Shown: piece after piece, positions 1 to 9,754 of the stretch
Position numbering within the stretch: the stretch's first letter is position 1
How the letters are laid out: every line of letters begins with the position of its first letter
Source of the DNA: JBHJOF01 sp050330055
GTDB lineage: Bacteria > Pseudomonadota > Alphaproteobacteria > Kiloniellales > JAKSDN01
Assembly (NCBI GenBank): GCA_050330055.1
Contig: JBHJOF010000189.1
Span: 1-22,364 of the forward strand
Direction of reading: 5' to 3'
Length of the DNA stretch: 22,364 bases
Translations under genes and position numbers: made by a program
Notes under the pieces: generated by a model
What the model was told of the DNA's origin: nothing
Databases searched by the model: none
What the model saw: the letters and a program-made list of their open reading frames with translations, nothing else

Positions 1-2371
<2,371 letters not shown>

Positions 2372-2372
<1 letters not shown>

Positions 2373-2860
2373 CAGTCGCCTCCCTCGGCCTGGTTGATCT
2401 TGTCGGCGGCGTAGCGGATCGCCTTGACGATGTTCTGATAGCCGGTGCAGCGGCAGAGGTTGCCCGAGATGCCCATGCGGATCTCTTCCTCGCTAGGGTC
2501 CGGGTTGTCCTGCAGCAGCCGGTAGGCCCGGGTCAGCATGCCGGGCGTGCAGTAGCCGCACTGCAGGCCGTGGCACTGGAAGAAGCCCTCCTGCAGCGGA
2601 TGCAGCGTGGCACCGTTGGCCAGCCCTTCGACGGTCAGCAGCTCGCCGCCGTCGGCCTGCACCGCGAAGACGGTGCAGGACTTGACCGATCGGCCGTTGA
2701 GATCGACCGTGCAGGCGCCGCAGTGGCTGGTTTCGCAGCCGATGTGCGGGCCCCGCAGGTCGAGCTGCTCGCGCAGGAAATGGATCAGCAGCAGGCGCGC
2801 CGGCACCTCGGCCTCGACCGCCTTGCCGTTGATGGTGAGCGCGATCTTGTGCGACGACAT
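2372..2860 (-). CDS. coxS: Aerobic CO dehydrogenase small (2x[2Fe-2S]) subunit
   Basis: This 162-aa iron-sulfur subunit carries electrons from the CoxL Mo-Cu centre to the CoxM flavin. The N-terminal plant-ferredoxin-type [2Fe-2S] site is GCETSHCGAC plus a later cysteine (Cys42, 47, 50, 62). The C-terminal helical [2Fe-2S] domain uses QCGYC (Cys101, 104) and NLCRCTG (Cys136, 138). All eight ligands are present and the length matches the family. The ATG at 2860 follows the coxM stop by only 3 bases, and the stop shares one base with the coxL ATG, so the three genes form a tight operon. Small subunits of other xanthine-oxidase-family enzymes look alike. The assignment to CO dehydrogenase rests on the neighbouring CoxL signature. 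Confidence 0.96.
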
Positions 2861-2863
2861 GGC

Positions 2864-3748
2864 TCAGCTCCCCCCGGCTCTCCTCAGGGCTTCCGTAATG
2901 GCGCGGCAGGTCATCTCGCCGGCCATGGCGGTGCGGTACTCGACGCTGCCGCGCAAGTCCACGACCGGGTTCACCGCGGCCATCGCCGCCGCCACCGCCG
3001 CGCCGATGGCTTCGGAGTCCACCGCCGTGCCCTTGAGCGCCTCGGCGGCCGCCGGCGCCAGCAGCGCCGTGTCGCCCACGTTGGTGAGCGCGACGGCCGC
3101 GTTGCTGCACCTTCCATCCGTCATCGTCAGGACTACGGCCGCTGCGGCGATGGCGTAGTCACCGACCTTGCGCTTGATCTTCCTGTAGGCCATGCCCGTT
3201 CCCTGCTGCGGGATCGGGATGCGGATCTCGGTCAGGAGCTCGTTCTCTGCCAGAGCCGTCGTGTAGATGCCCTGGTAGAAGTCGCGCGCCGCCACCTGAC
3301 GCTCGCCGCCCTCGCTCTGCAGGGCGTAGCTGGCATCGAGCGCCATCATGATCGCCGGATCGTCGTTGCCGGGGTCGCCATTGGCGCAGTTGCCGCCGAG
3401 GGTGCCGCAGTTGCGCACCTGCGGATCGGCAATCTGCGCCGCGGCCTCCGGCAGGATCGGGCACTTCTTGAGCAGCAGATCGGAGGCCAGCACCTCGGCC
3501 TGGGTCGTGCCGGCGCCGATCACGATCGTGCCGCTCTCCTCGCGCCCACCCTCTTCACGAATCCCGCGCAGGCCGCCGATGCCGTTGATGTCGATCAGAT
3601 GCGCCGGCTCGGCCAGACGCAGCTTCATCATCGGCACCAGGCTATGGCCGCCGGCCAGCACCTTGCCGTCCTCGCCGAAGCGGGCGAGCAGCGCCACGGC
3701 CTCCGCAACGGACTGCGGACGATGATAGTCGAACATCCCCGGGGTCAT
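2864..3748 (-). CDS. coxM: Aerobic CO dehydrogenase medium (FAD) subunit
   Basis: This is the FAD-binding subunit, taking electrons from CoxS and delivering them to the respiratory quinone/cytochrome chain. The FAD pyrophosphate motifs AGGHS (residues 32-36) and TLGGN (116-120), followed by CANGDPGNDDP, are in their expected places. Of the possible starts I chose ATG 3748 (MTPGMFDYHRP). It has a purine-rich GGGAGAGG just upstream and gives 294 aa, close to the usual 285-300. A longer frame reaches 3940, but the added 64 residues resemble no CoxM. MFDYHRP at 3736 is a possible alternative start. This is the first gene of coxMSL. The 284-bp gap to 4033 must contain the promoter, but I see no convincing -35/-10 pair or regulator site there, and no cox regulator gene lies upstream in this window. 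Confidence 0.95.
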   Translation of the reverse strand: MTPGMFDYHRPQSVAEAVALLARFGEDGKVLAGGHSLVPMMKLRLAEPAHLIDINGIGGLRGIREEGGREESGTIVIGAGTTQAEVLASDLLLKKCPILPEAAAQIADPQVRNCGTLGGNCANGDPGNDDPAIMMALDASYALQSEGGERQVAARDFYQGIYTTALAENELLTEIRIPIPQQGTGMAYRKIKRKVGDYAIAAAAVVLTMTDGRCSNAAVALTNVGDTALLAPAAAEALKGTAVDSEAIGAAVAAAMAAVNPVVDLRGSVEYRTAMAGEMTCRAITEALRRAGGS

Positions 3749-4032
3749 GCCGCCTCTCCCTGATTGGATTAATTCTTGTTTGCTTGCGGTCAGCTTAGCG
3801 CGAAAGGGCGAATGTCTGCAGTCAAATTCTCGTTTCCCGCCAGGATCGACCTCACCGTTCCAACGGCACCCAGGCGGAGGGGCATGACGGCAAACCGGCG
3901 TGCAGCCTGTCCCCTTCCCCGATACCCTGCCTCCCGCCATCTCGTTTCGCAGGGTCAGTGGGAACTGCCGGCTTCGCCAGCCGTTAGCCTCGTAACCGCA
4001 TTCCGTTATGCGAAACTCGATGGAGTAGCCCG

Positions 4033-4278
4033 ATGTTGGCGATTGAGATTAGGACAGGTCTTGCGGCACTGGCGCTGCTCGCGCTGGCCGGCTGCGGCAG
4101 CTCGACCGGAGATCGCGGGCTGAGCGGTGCCGGCATCGGCGCGGCCGGTGGTGCGATCGGCGGCGCCATGGTGGGCGCGCCCGTAACCGGCGCCCTGATC
4201 GGTGGCGCCATCGGCGGCGCCACAGGGGCCCTCACGGACGAGGACGACATCAACCTGGGCAAGCCGATCTGGAAGTAG
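4033..4278 (+). CDS. Small glycine-zipper lipoprotein, function unknown
   Basis: An 81-aa protein with a lipoprotein signal: a hydrophobic N-terminal segment ending in LALAGCGSS, where LAGC is the lipobox and Cys21 the lipidation site. The mature part has a run of small residues with GxxxG spacing (GAGIGAAGGAIGGAM, then GALIGGAIGGATGAL), a glycine zipper expected to insert in or pack against the membrane. The tail (DEDDINLGKPIWK) is charged. The ATG at 4033 has GGAG about 9 bases upstream. The gene converges on fliJ with only 25 bases between stops, where a short GCGCGC hairpin without a T-tract is the only possible terminator. Similar small outer-membrane lipoproteins are common in alphaproteobacteria. 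I can name no specific role, and there is no operon partner. Confidence 0.8.
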   Translation: MLAIEIRTGLAALALLALAGCGSSTGDRGLSGAGIGAAGGAIGGAMVGAPVTGALIGGAIGGATGALTDEDDINLGKPIWK

Positions 4279-4303
4279 CGCGCCCGATTGCGCGCGTGCC
4301 GCT

Positions 4304-4738
4304 CTAGCCCACCGTCTCCCCGGCGCCGTTGCGGCGGCGGTAGAGGCTGACGCCGGTCTCGTCGAGGGCGAGCTGGTCGCGCCTCTTCCGCTGCCTGCTC
4401 TCGCGCTCCTCGGCGTTCTCGCGCGCCGTTTCGTACTTCTTGAGCTCGTGAAAGGCCTCGTTGACCTCGCCGCGCGCCTGGTCGGCTTCGCGCTCCAGGT
4501 TCTCGATCGAGCCCAGCAGGCGGCGCCGGCGCTCGACCGCGGCGGCAACGAAGCTGGAATAGGCAAGCCGCGCATCGGGCGACTTGTCGGCGATCTCGCG
4601 CTCCTTGGCCAGGTTCTCGTCGAGCTTCGCCAGGTCGTGGCGCATGCGCTCGACGAAACGCTCGATGTCGGCCAGCTTCTGACGCTTCTCGTCGAGGATC
4701 CAGCGGTGCACCCGCACCATGGTGTCGAGGGCGCTCAT
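4304..4738 (-). CDS. fliJ: Flagellar export protein FliJ-like
   Basis: A 144-aa, highly charged, almost entirely alpha-helical protein with extended heptad-like runs (about residues 15-120), the build of FliJ. FliJ is the coiled-coil stalk of the flagellar type III export ATPase. It sits in the FliI ring, contacts FlhA and recycles chaperones. Sequence conservation in FliJ is low, so the call leans on length, coiled-coil character and position. Its ATG overlaps the fliI stop by four bases (ATGA), the usual fliI-fliJ coupling. It is the last gene of this two-gene unit and converges on the small lipoprotein gene. Confidence 0.88.
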   Translation of the reverse strand: MSALDTMVRVHRWILDEKRQKLADIERFVERMRHDLAKLDENLAKEREIADKSPDARLAYSSFVAAAVERRRRLLGSIENLEREADQARGEVNEAFHELKKYETARENAEERESRQRKRRDQLALDETGVSLYRRRNGAGETVG

Positions 4739-6198
4739 GTGGCGCTAGCCCGGCCCTTGCGCGGCGCGGTCCGCTTGATCACCGGCTTGATCTCCCGCTG
4801 GCCCGCCGTCGGCGCCTGCAGATCCGGCTCTTGGTCCATGGACGGGGCGGCGCCGGGTGCCGGCAGGCCGAGCAGCCCGGCCAGGGCCTGATAGCCCTCG
4901 GCGAGGGTGCTGCGCTCGTCCTTGTCCTGGCCGAGGAAGGCCTCGATCTGCGGGTAATAGCGGATCGCCTCGTCGACCGCCCGGTCGCTTCCGCTCTTGT
5001 AGGCGCCGATGCGGATCAGCTCGGCCATGTCCTCGTAGGTCGAGAGCAGGCCGCGGGCGCGGGTCACCAGGGCGGTCTCCTCGGCGCTGTTGCAGGCCGG
5101 CATGGTGCGCGAGACGCTGCGCAGCACGTTGATCGCCGGGAAGCGGTTGCGCTCGGCGATCGCCCGCTCGAGCACGATGTGGCCGTCGAGGATGCCGCGC
5201 ACGGCATCGGAGATCGGCTCGTTGTGATCGTCGCCCTCGACCAGCACGGTGAAGAGGCCGGTGATCGAGCCGGCCTCGACGCCGGGCCCGGCGCGCTCCA
5301 GGAGCTGCGGCAGCTCGGCGAAGACCGAGGGGGTGTAGCCCTTGCTGGTCGGCGGCTCGCCGGCGGCCAGACCGATCTCGCGCATCGACATGGCGAAGCG
5401 GGTCACCGAGTCCATCAGGCAGAGCACGTCGCGGCCCTGGTCGCGGAAGAACTCGGCCAGGGCGATGGTCAGATAGCCGGCCTGGCGCCGCATCAGCGGC
5501 GGCTCGTCCGAGGTGGCGACCACCACCACCGAGCGGGCCAGGCCCTCCGGCCCCAGGTCGTCCTCGAGCCACTCCTGGACCTCGCGGCCGCGTTCGCCGA
5601 TCAGCCCGATCACGTTGACGTCCGAGGCGGTATAGCGGGCCAGCATGGAGAGCAGCACCGACTTGCCGACCCCGGAGCCGGAGAAGATACCCATGCGCTG
5701 GCCGCGGCAGCAGGTCAGGAAGCTGTTGAGCGCCCGCACGCCCAGGTCCATCTTGCCGCCGACCCGCTGGCGGTTGTGGGCCGGCGGCGGGGAGGCGCGC
5801 AGGGGGTAGGAGACCTGACCCATGGGCAGCGGCCCCTTGCCGTCCAGCGGCTCGCCCAGGGCATTGACGACCCGGCCCAGCCAGGCCGTCGTCGGATGGA
5901 CAGTCGTCGCCTCGGCGCCGACCAGCTCGGCGCGGCAACCCAGGCCGACTCCTTCCAGCTTGCCGAAGGGCAGCAGCAGGGCCCGGCCCTGGCGGAAGCC
6001 GATTACTTCACAGGGAACCTTCCGACCACCTCTCGCCTCCAGATTGCAACGGGCGCCGATTGTAAGGACACGTTCCAGCCCGGCGACTTCGACAAGCAGA
6101 CCGAGCACTCCGGCAACCCTGCCGTAGAGCTGATAGTCCGCGATCTGGCCCAGTTCGGTAATCAGATGACGAAGCGCGACAGCCACAGGGCTCCCCAC
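4735..6198 (-). CDS. fliI: Flagellum-specific ATP synthase / export ATPase FliI
   Basis: A 487-aa F1-beta/Rho-like ATPase that energises unfolding and export of flagellar rod, hook and filament proteins at the base of the cytoplasmic side of the export gate. It has an N-terminal beta-barrel (about 1-95), Walker A GIFSGSGVGKS (residues 170-180), GERGREV (201-207), Walker B VLCLMDSVTRFA (258-269) and the type III-secretion-ATPase segment EPPTSKGYTPSVFAELP. The C-terminal 45 residues are basic and Pro/Ala-rich, probably a disordered tail. The start is a GTG at 6198. The ATG two bases upstream (6200) is out of frame and hits a stop after 12 codons. A weak AAGG precedes the GTG. The gene is divergent from ctrA across a 201-bp region. 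Confidence 0.96.
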   Translation of the reverse strand: MGSPVAVALRHLITELGQIADYQLYGRVAGVLGLLVEVAGLERVLTIGARCNLEARGGRKVPCEVIGFRQGRALLLPFGKLEGVGLGCRAELVGAEATTVHPTTAWLGRVVNALGEPLDGKGPLPMGQVSYPLRASPPPAHNRQRVGGKMDLGVRALNSFLTCCRGQRMGIFSGSGVGKSVLLSMLARYTASDVNVIGLIGERGREVQEWLEDDLGPEGLARSVVVVATSDEPPLMRRQAGYLTIALAEFFRDQGRDVLCLMDSVTRFAMSMREIGLAAGEPPTSKGYTPSVFAELPQLLERAGPGVEAGSITGLFTVLVEGDDHNEPISDAVRGILDGHIVLERAIAERNRFPAINVLRSVSRTMPACNSAEETALVTRARGLLSTYEDMAELIRIGAYKSGSDRAVDEAIRYYPQIEAFLGQDKDERSTLAEGYQALAGLLGLPAPGAAPSMDQEPDLQAPTAGQREIKPVIKRTAPRKGRASAT

Positions 6199-6399
6199 AT
6201 AAGGCCTTGATTCGTCTGAGGAAAAAAGCCTAGCCTCGAGACAATCCCCGACCGCAGTATCGGCCGGCGGCTTTAAGGATCGATGAATCGGGGAACCTTG
6301 CCAAATCTATGGTCGCGCTAAGGAAATGTTAACACTCATTCCCCAAAATGGTTAATAAGTAAGCTTTCGCGTCGCGTTTCCAGAATGGGGTTTGAATCC
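6199..6399. promoter_or_regulatory. Divergent fliI / ctrA promoter region with GANTC sites and a CtrA half-site
   Basis: This 201-bp region separates fliI (minus) from ctrA (plus). It contains three GANTC sites (GATTC 6209-6213, GAATC 6285-6289, GAATC 6394-6398), and a fourth GATTC lies at 6424-6428 inside ctrA. GANTC is methylated by CcrM, and methylated GANTC in promoters is bound by GcrA; ctrA is a classical target in Caulobacter. A TTAACCAT half-site (minus strand, 6348-6355) and a GTTAAC (6328-6333) lie in the AT-rich stretch 70-45 bases before ctrA, matching the known CtrA half-site and suggesting autoregulation. Motifs are read directly; function is inferred. I could not fix a -35/-10 pair with confidence. 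Confidence 0.55.
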
Positions 6400-7119
6400 A
6401 TGCGCGTGCTCCTTGTCGAGGACGATTCCGCCACTTCGCAGAGCATCGAGATGATGCTCAAGTCCGAGGGATATGTCTGTGACACCACGGACATGGGCGA
6501 AGATGGGCTAGAGATCGGCAAGCTCTACGACTACGACATCATCGTCCTGGACCTGATGCTGCCGGACATCGACGGCTACGAGGTGCTGCGCCGCCTGCGC
6601 GCCGCCCGGGTCCGCACGCCGATCCTGATCCTTTCCGGCCTGTCGGCCCTGGACGACAAGATCAAGGGCCTGGGCGTCGGCGCCGACGACTATCTCACCA
6701 AGCCCTTCGACAAGCGCGAGCTGGTCGCCCGCATCCAGGCGATCGTACGCCGCTCCAAGGGTCATTCCGATTCGATCATCGAAACCGGCAAGCTGAAGGT
6801 GAACCTCGACACCCGCACCGTGGAGGTCGACAGCCAGCCGCTGCACCTGACCGGCAAGGAATACGGCATCCTCGAGCTGCTCTCGCTGCGCAAGGGCACG
6901 ACGCTGACCAAGGAGATGTTCCTCAATCACCTCTACGGCGGCATGGACGAGCCCGAGCTCAAGATCATCGACGTCTTCGTCTGCAAGCTGCGCAAGAAGC
7001 TGAGCGCGGCCACCGGCGGCGAGAACTACATCGAGACCGTCTGGGGCCGCGGCTACGTGCTGCGCGATCCGGTCGACGAGAGCGACCGCACCGCCACCAA
7101 GCGGGTCGCGCACGGCTAG
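6400..7119 (+). CDS. ctrA: Cell-cycle / motility response regulator CtrA
   Basis: An OmpR-type response regulator of 239 aa. The receiver (1-120) has the acidic pocket EDD (7-9), phospho-acceptor Asp51 in VLDLMLPDIDG, and Lys in LTKPFD. The winged-helix DNA-binding domain (about 125-230) has the near-invariant CtrA block TGKEYGILELLSLRKG, followed by TLTKEMFLNHLYGGMDEPEL and ETVWGRGYVLRDP. This block separates CtrA from PhoB/OmpR relatives. CtrA-P binds TTAA-N7-TTAA and controls division and replication in Caulobacter. In Rhodospirillales it mainly controls flagella and chemotaxis. I chose ATG 6400 (MRVLLVEDD) over 6385 because CtrA proteins begin exactly there. Phosphate would arrive via ChpT, encoded 10 kb away. 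Unlike Caulobacter CtrA it ends in RVAHG, not in two alanines, so the ClpXP-type C-terminal degron is missing. Confidence 0.97.
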   Translation: MRVLLVEDDSATSQSIEMMLKSEGYVCDTTDMGEDGLEIGKLYDYDIIVLDLMLPDIDGYEVLRRLRAARVRTPILILSGLSALDDKIKGLGVGADDYLTKPFDKRELVARIQAIVRRSKGHSDSIIETGKLKVNLDTRTVEVDSQPLHLTGKEYGILELLSLRKGTTLTKEMFLNHLYGGMDEPELKIIDVFVCKLRKKLSAATGGENYIETVWGRGYVLRDPVDESDRTATKRVAHG

Positions 7120-7175
7120 GCTCACCGGAGCTTCAGACAGGCAAGTACGCTTCACAGCTTCGTCTATCGTGGTAT

Positions 7176-7208
7176 ACGGCCCGGCCTCTGTGCCGGGCCG
7201 TTGCCTTT
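7176..7208 (+). terminator. Rho-independent terminator after ctrA
   Basis: A perfect 10-bp GC-rich stem, ACGGCCCGGC (7176-7185) with GCCGGGCCGT (7192-7201) and a 6-base loop, followed by a T-rich stretch (TTGCCTTTTG). It lies 57 bases after the ctrA stop, and no other plus-strand gene follows, so it should end the ctrA transcript before the convergent che operon. Confidence 0.85.
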
Positions 7209-7224
7209 TGTGCGCCCCCACAAA

Positions 7225-7311
7225 GGGGACTGTCCCCGAATGGGGACTGTCCCCGGTCAGCCGGGTAGCAGTCCGGGGACAGGCCCCTGCGCTGCGCTCC
7301 GGGACAGTCCC
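7225..7311. repeat. REP-like cluster of GGGGACTGTCCCC palindromes
   Basis: Four related short palindromes fill the gap between the ctrA terminator and the end of cheR. They are GGGGACTGTCCCC at 7225-7237 and 7242-7254, then GGGGACAGGCCCC at 7275-7287 and GGGACAGTCCC at 7301-7311, the last two in inverted orientation (ACAG instead of ACTG). Each has 5-6 bp arms around one central base. The first two can pair with each other as a long stem with a GAAT loop. The doublet-plus-inverted-doublet layout is typical of REP/REPIN elements moved by RAYT (IS200-like) transposases, none of which is in this window. The cluster could also act as a bidirectional terminator for the convergent ctrA and che transcripts. 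Confidence 0.7.
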
Positions 7312-7327
7312 TGGGGAGGAAGCACGC

Positions 7328-8173
7328 TCAGCCGACGGCCTTGGCCGGCGCGGCACTGTCAGCCGGCGCTGGGCCATAGAGGCCGCGCTGGCCCGGCACC
7401 AGGCGGAAGCGCTCGGTCAAGCCGAGCACGGTCTCGGCGCCGCCCAGATAGAGGAAGCCGTCAGGCGTCAGCAGGCCGGCGATGCGGTCGAGGATCATCG
7501 ACTTGGTCGGCTGGTCGAAGTAGATCAGCACGTTGCGGCAGAACACCACGTCGAACTTGCCGAGGCGAGACGGGCTTTCCAGTAAATTGAAGCACTCGTA
7601 CTTGACCATCTGCCGGATGGCGTCGCTGATGCGCCAGCGGTCGCCCTCCTGCTTGAAGTACTTGACCAGGAGGTTGATCGGCAGGCCGCGCTGCACCTCG
7701 AACTGGGAATAGAGACCTTCCCTGGCCTTGGCCAAGATCTCGTTCGACAGGTCGGTGGCCACGATGTCGATCTTCCAGCCCTGCAGCTTCGCCTCATGCT
7801 CCTTCAGGATCATGGCCAGCGAATAGGGCTCCTGCCCGCTCGAGCAGGCGGCGCTCCAGATGCGGATCGAGCGCGCGCCCTTGCGCGCCTCCAGCAGCTG
7901 CGGCAGCACGACATCGCGGAACTGGTCGAACGGCTTGCTGTCTCGGAAGAAGAACGACTCGTTGGTGGTCATGGCCTCGGTGATGTCGCGCACCAGGTCG
8001 TCGTTGCGCGAGGTGCGCACGGCCGCCGCAAGCTCGTCGAATCCCTTGAACTCCCATTTGCGGGCAACGGGATTGAGCCGGCTTTCGAGCAGGTAGGCCT
8101 TGTCCTTGCTGAGGATGAGGCCGGACTGCTCCTTCAGGAGCCGGGCAATGTATTCGAAATCAGTGATGTTCAT
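7328..8173 (-). CDS. cheR: Chemotaxis protein methyltransferase CheR
   Basis: A 281-aa S-adenosylmethionine-dependent methyltransferase that methylates glutamates on chemoreceptors for adaptation. The N-terminal helical domain (about 1-70) is followed by TTNESFFFRD, then the SAM-binding core: IRIWSAACSSGQEPYSLAM (glycine loop), DIVATDLSNEIL (acidic residue for the ribose) and FDVVFCRNVLIYFD. The C-terminal Ala/Pro-rich tail has no receptor-tethering pentapeptide match that I can see. The ATG at 8173 overlaps the cheB stop by four bases (ATGA). It is the last gene of the che operon, and the REP-like palindromes begin 17 bases past its stop. Confidence 0.96.
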   Translation of the reverse strand: MNITDFEYIARLLKEQSGLILSKDKAYLLESRLNPVARKWEFKGFDELAAAVRTSRNDDLVRDITEAMTTNESFFFRDSKPFDQFRDVVLPQLLEARKGARSIRIWSAACSSGQEPYSLAMILKEHEAKLQGWKIDIVATDLSNEILAKAREGLYSQFEVQRGLPINLLVKYFKQEGDRWRISDAIRQMVKYECFNLLESPSRLGKFDVVFCRNVLIYFDQPTKSMILDRIAGLLTPDGFLYLGGAETVLGLTERFRLVPGQRGLYGPAPADSAAPAKAVG

Positions 8174-9294
8174 GCCGCCGACCTCACCAAGAGCTTGCGG
8201 ATGTAAGGGGCAATCTCGGAAAGCGGCAATATCGCCGTGCAGAGCCCCGCTGCTGCAACTGCGCCAGGCATGCCCCAGACAACACTCGTCGCTTCATCCT
8301 GTGCGATGACGGAGCCGCCGGCCGCGACCACGGCCTGGCAGCCTCGCATGCCATCGGATCCCATGCCGGTCAGAATCACGACCAGGAGCCCCGCGCCATA
8401 GACCTTGGCCAGGCTGCGCAGCATCGGGTCGACTGCCGGCCGGCAGAAGTTCTCCGGCGCGTTCTGATTGAGCCGGACGATCGGTTTGGGCACGCCGGCC
8501 TCGACCACCATGTGATAGCCGCCGGGCGCCAGGTGAATGTGGCCCTCGGCCACCCTCGCGCCGTCACTGCCCTCGCTGCAGCCGAAGGCCGTGCCGCGCG
8601 CGATATGTTCGGCCAGCAGCGTCGTGAAGGTGGCCGGCATGTGTTGAGTCACGAAGATCGGCAGGCGAATGCCCTGGCCGAGGTCGGTCAGGAGGTGCAG
8701 CAGGGCCTGGGGCCCGCCGGTCGAGCTGCCGATCGCCAGGGCCGTCGGCGGATGGATCGGCGCGCGCCGCAACTCGATCTTCACGTTCCTGTAAGGCGCC
8801 GGCTTGACCGACCGTGCCGCGGCCGCCCGCGCCGCCGAAGCGGCCTGCGACCGGGCCGGCCGGCTGCGCCGCGCCGCCTGCCCGAGCACCTTGACCTTCT
8901 CGGTCAGCTCGCGCTTGAAGTCGTCGGCCGAATTGATCGCGCCGCTGGAGCTTGGCTTGGTTACATAGTCCGCGGCACCCGCCTGCAGCGCCCGCAGGCT
9001 GATCTCTGCGTTCTTGCGCGTCAGCGTCGAGGCCATGATGACCTGAATGCCCGGCAAGGCCTTGATCAGCAGGGGAAGCGCCGTCAGACCGTCCATGACG
9101 GGCATCTCGATGTCGAGGACGACGACCTCGATATCCTTGCTGTTGCGCTCGAGGGCCTGAACCGCGTGCGCGCCGTTCTGGGCCGAGGCGACCACGCTGA
9201 TCGCCGGATCGGCCTCCAGTGAACGCGTCAGGAGCCCGCGTATGACGGCGGAGTCGTCGACCACCATCACGCGGTATGGCTGTTCAGAGCTCAT
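8170..9294 (-). CDS. cheB: Chemoreceptor methylesterase / glutamine deamidase CheB
   Basis: A 374-aa two-domain protein that removes receptor methyl esters when phosphorylated by CheA. The receiver (about 5-125) has VVDDS and phospho-acceptor Asp61 in VVLDIEMPVMDG. An Ala/Arg-rich linker (about 140-178) leads to the methylesterase domain (185-370). This carries the catalytic triad: Ser191 in GSSTGGPQAL, His218 in VTQHMPATF and Asp314 in LTGMGSDG. All key residues are present and the length is normal (350-375). The stop overlaps the cheR start by four bases, and cheY ends 31 bases upstream. It works with CheR to set receptor adaptation. Confidence 0.96.
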   Translation of the reverse strand: MSSEQPYRVMVVDDSAVIRGLLTRSLEADPAISVVASAQNGAHAVQALERNSKDIEVVVLDIEMPVMDGLTALPLLIKALPGIQVIMASTLTRKNAEISLRALQAGAADYVTKPSSSGAINSADDFKRELTEKVKVLGQAARRSRPARSQAASAARAAAARSVKPAPYRNVKIELRRAPIHPPTALAIGSSTGGPQALLHLLTDLGQGIRLPIFVTQHMPATFTTLLAEHIARGTAFGCSEGSDGARVAEGHIHLAPGGYHMVVEAGVPKPIVRLNQNAPENFCRPAVDPMLRSLAKVYGAGLLVVILTGMGSDGMRGCQAVVAAGGSVIAQDEATSVVWGMPGAVAAAGLCTAILPLSEIAPYIRKLLVRSAA

Positions 9295-9325
9295 GACAGA
9301 TGATTGTTTTGCGCTGCGCCGGCCG

Positions 9326-9691
9326 TCAGATGAGGCCGACCTGCGAGAACTTGGATTCGATAATCTCGCTATCGAAGGGCTTCATGATGTACTCGTTCGC
9401 ACCGGCCCCGATCGCTTCCTGGATGTGCGCCATGTCATTCTCGGTGGTGCAGAACACGACGATCGGCTGGGTGACGTCCGTCAAGGCCCGCAGGTCGCGC
9501 AGGAACTCGATGCCGCTCATTACCGGCATATTCCAGTCGAGCAGGACTGCATCCGGCATCTCGCGCTTGCAGGCTTCAAGGGCCTGCTTGCCGTCCTCCG
9601 CCTCGGCGATCCGAAAGTTGAGCGCCTCGAGGATCTTGCGGGCCACCATGCGAACGACCTTCGAGTCGTCGACGATCAGGCAGGACTTCAT
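9326..9691 (-). CDS. cheY: Single-domain response regulator CheY
   Basis: A stand-alone 121-aa receiver domain. It has the acidic pocket DD (8-9), phospho-acceptor Asp52 in AVLLDWNMPVMSG, Thr82/83 in the FCTTEND stretch, and Lys104 in YIMKPFD. In this cluster type it is the diffusible output that binds the flagellar switch. Because CheA carries its own C-terminal receiver, this could also act in phosphate flow rather than solely as motor effector. It lies between cheW (63 bases upstream) and cheB (31 bases downstream) on the same strand. The 63-base gap shows no clear promoter. Confidence 0.94.
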   Translation of the reverse strand: MKSCLIVDDSKVVRMVARKILEALNFRIAEAEDGKQALEACKREMPDAVLLDWNMPVMSGIEFLRDLRALTDVTQPIVVFCTTENDMAHIQEAIGAGANEYIMKPFDSEIIESKFSQVGLI

Positions 9692-9754
9692 GGGTGTACT
9701 CCAAGGCTCATTGGCCGATCAGGTCGGGCCTGTCGCCTTTTGCAAGGGGCTGCC

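Noticed and set aside
2864..3940. Longer coxM starting at 3940
   Set aside because: The extra 64 residues are unlike CoxM, and a good ribosome binding site sits just before 3748.
6385..6399. Upstream ATG for ctrA giving five extra residues
   Set aside because: CtrA proteins begin at MRVLL, so the extra residues MGFES have no family support.
7225..7311. Short CRISPR-like array
   Set aside because: Units are 13 bp, palindromic, in mixed orientation and unevenly spaced, with no cas genes nearby.
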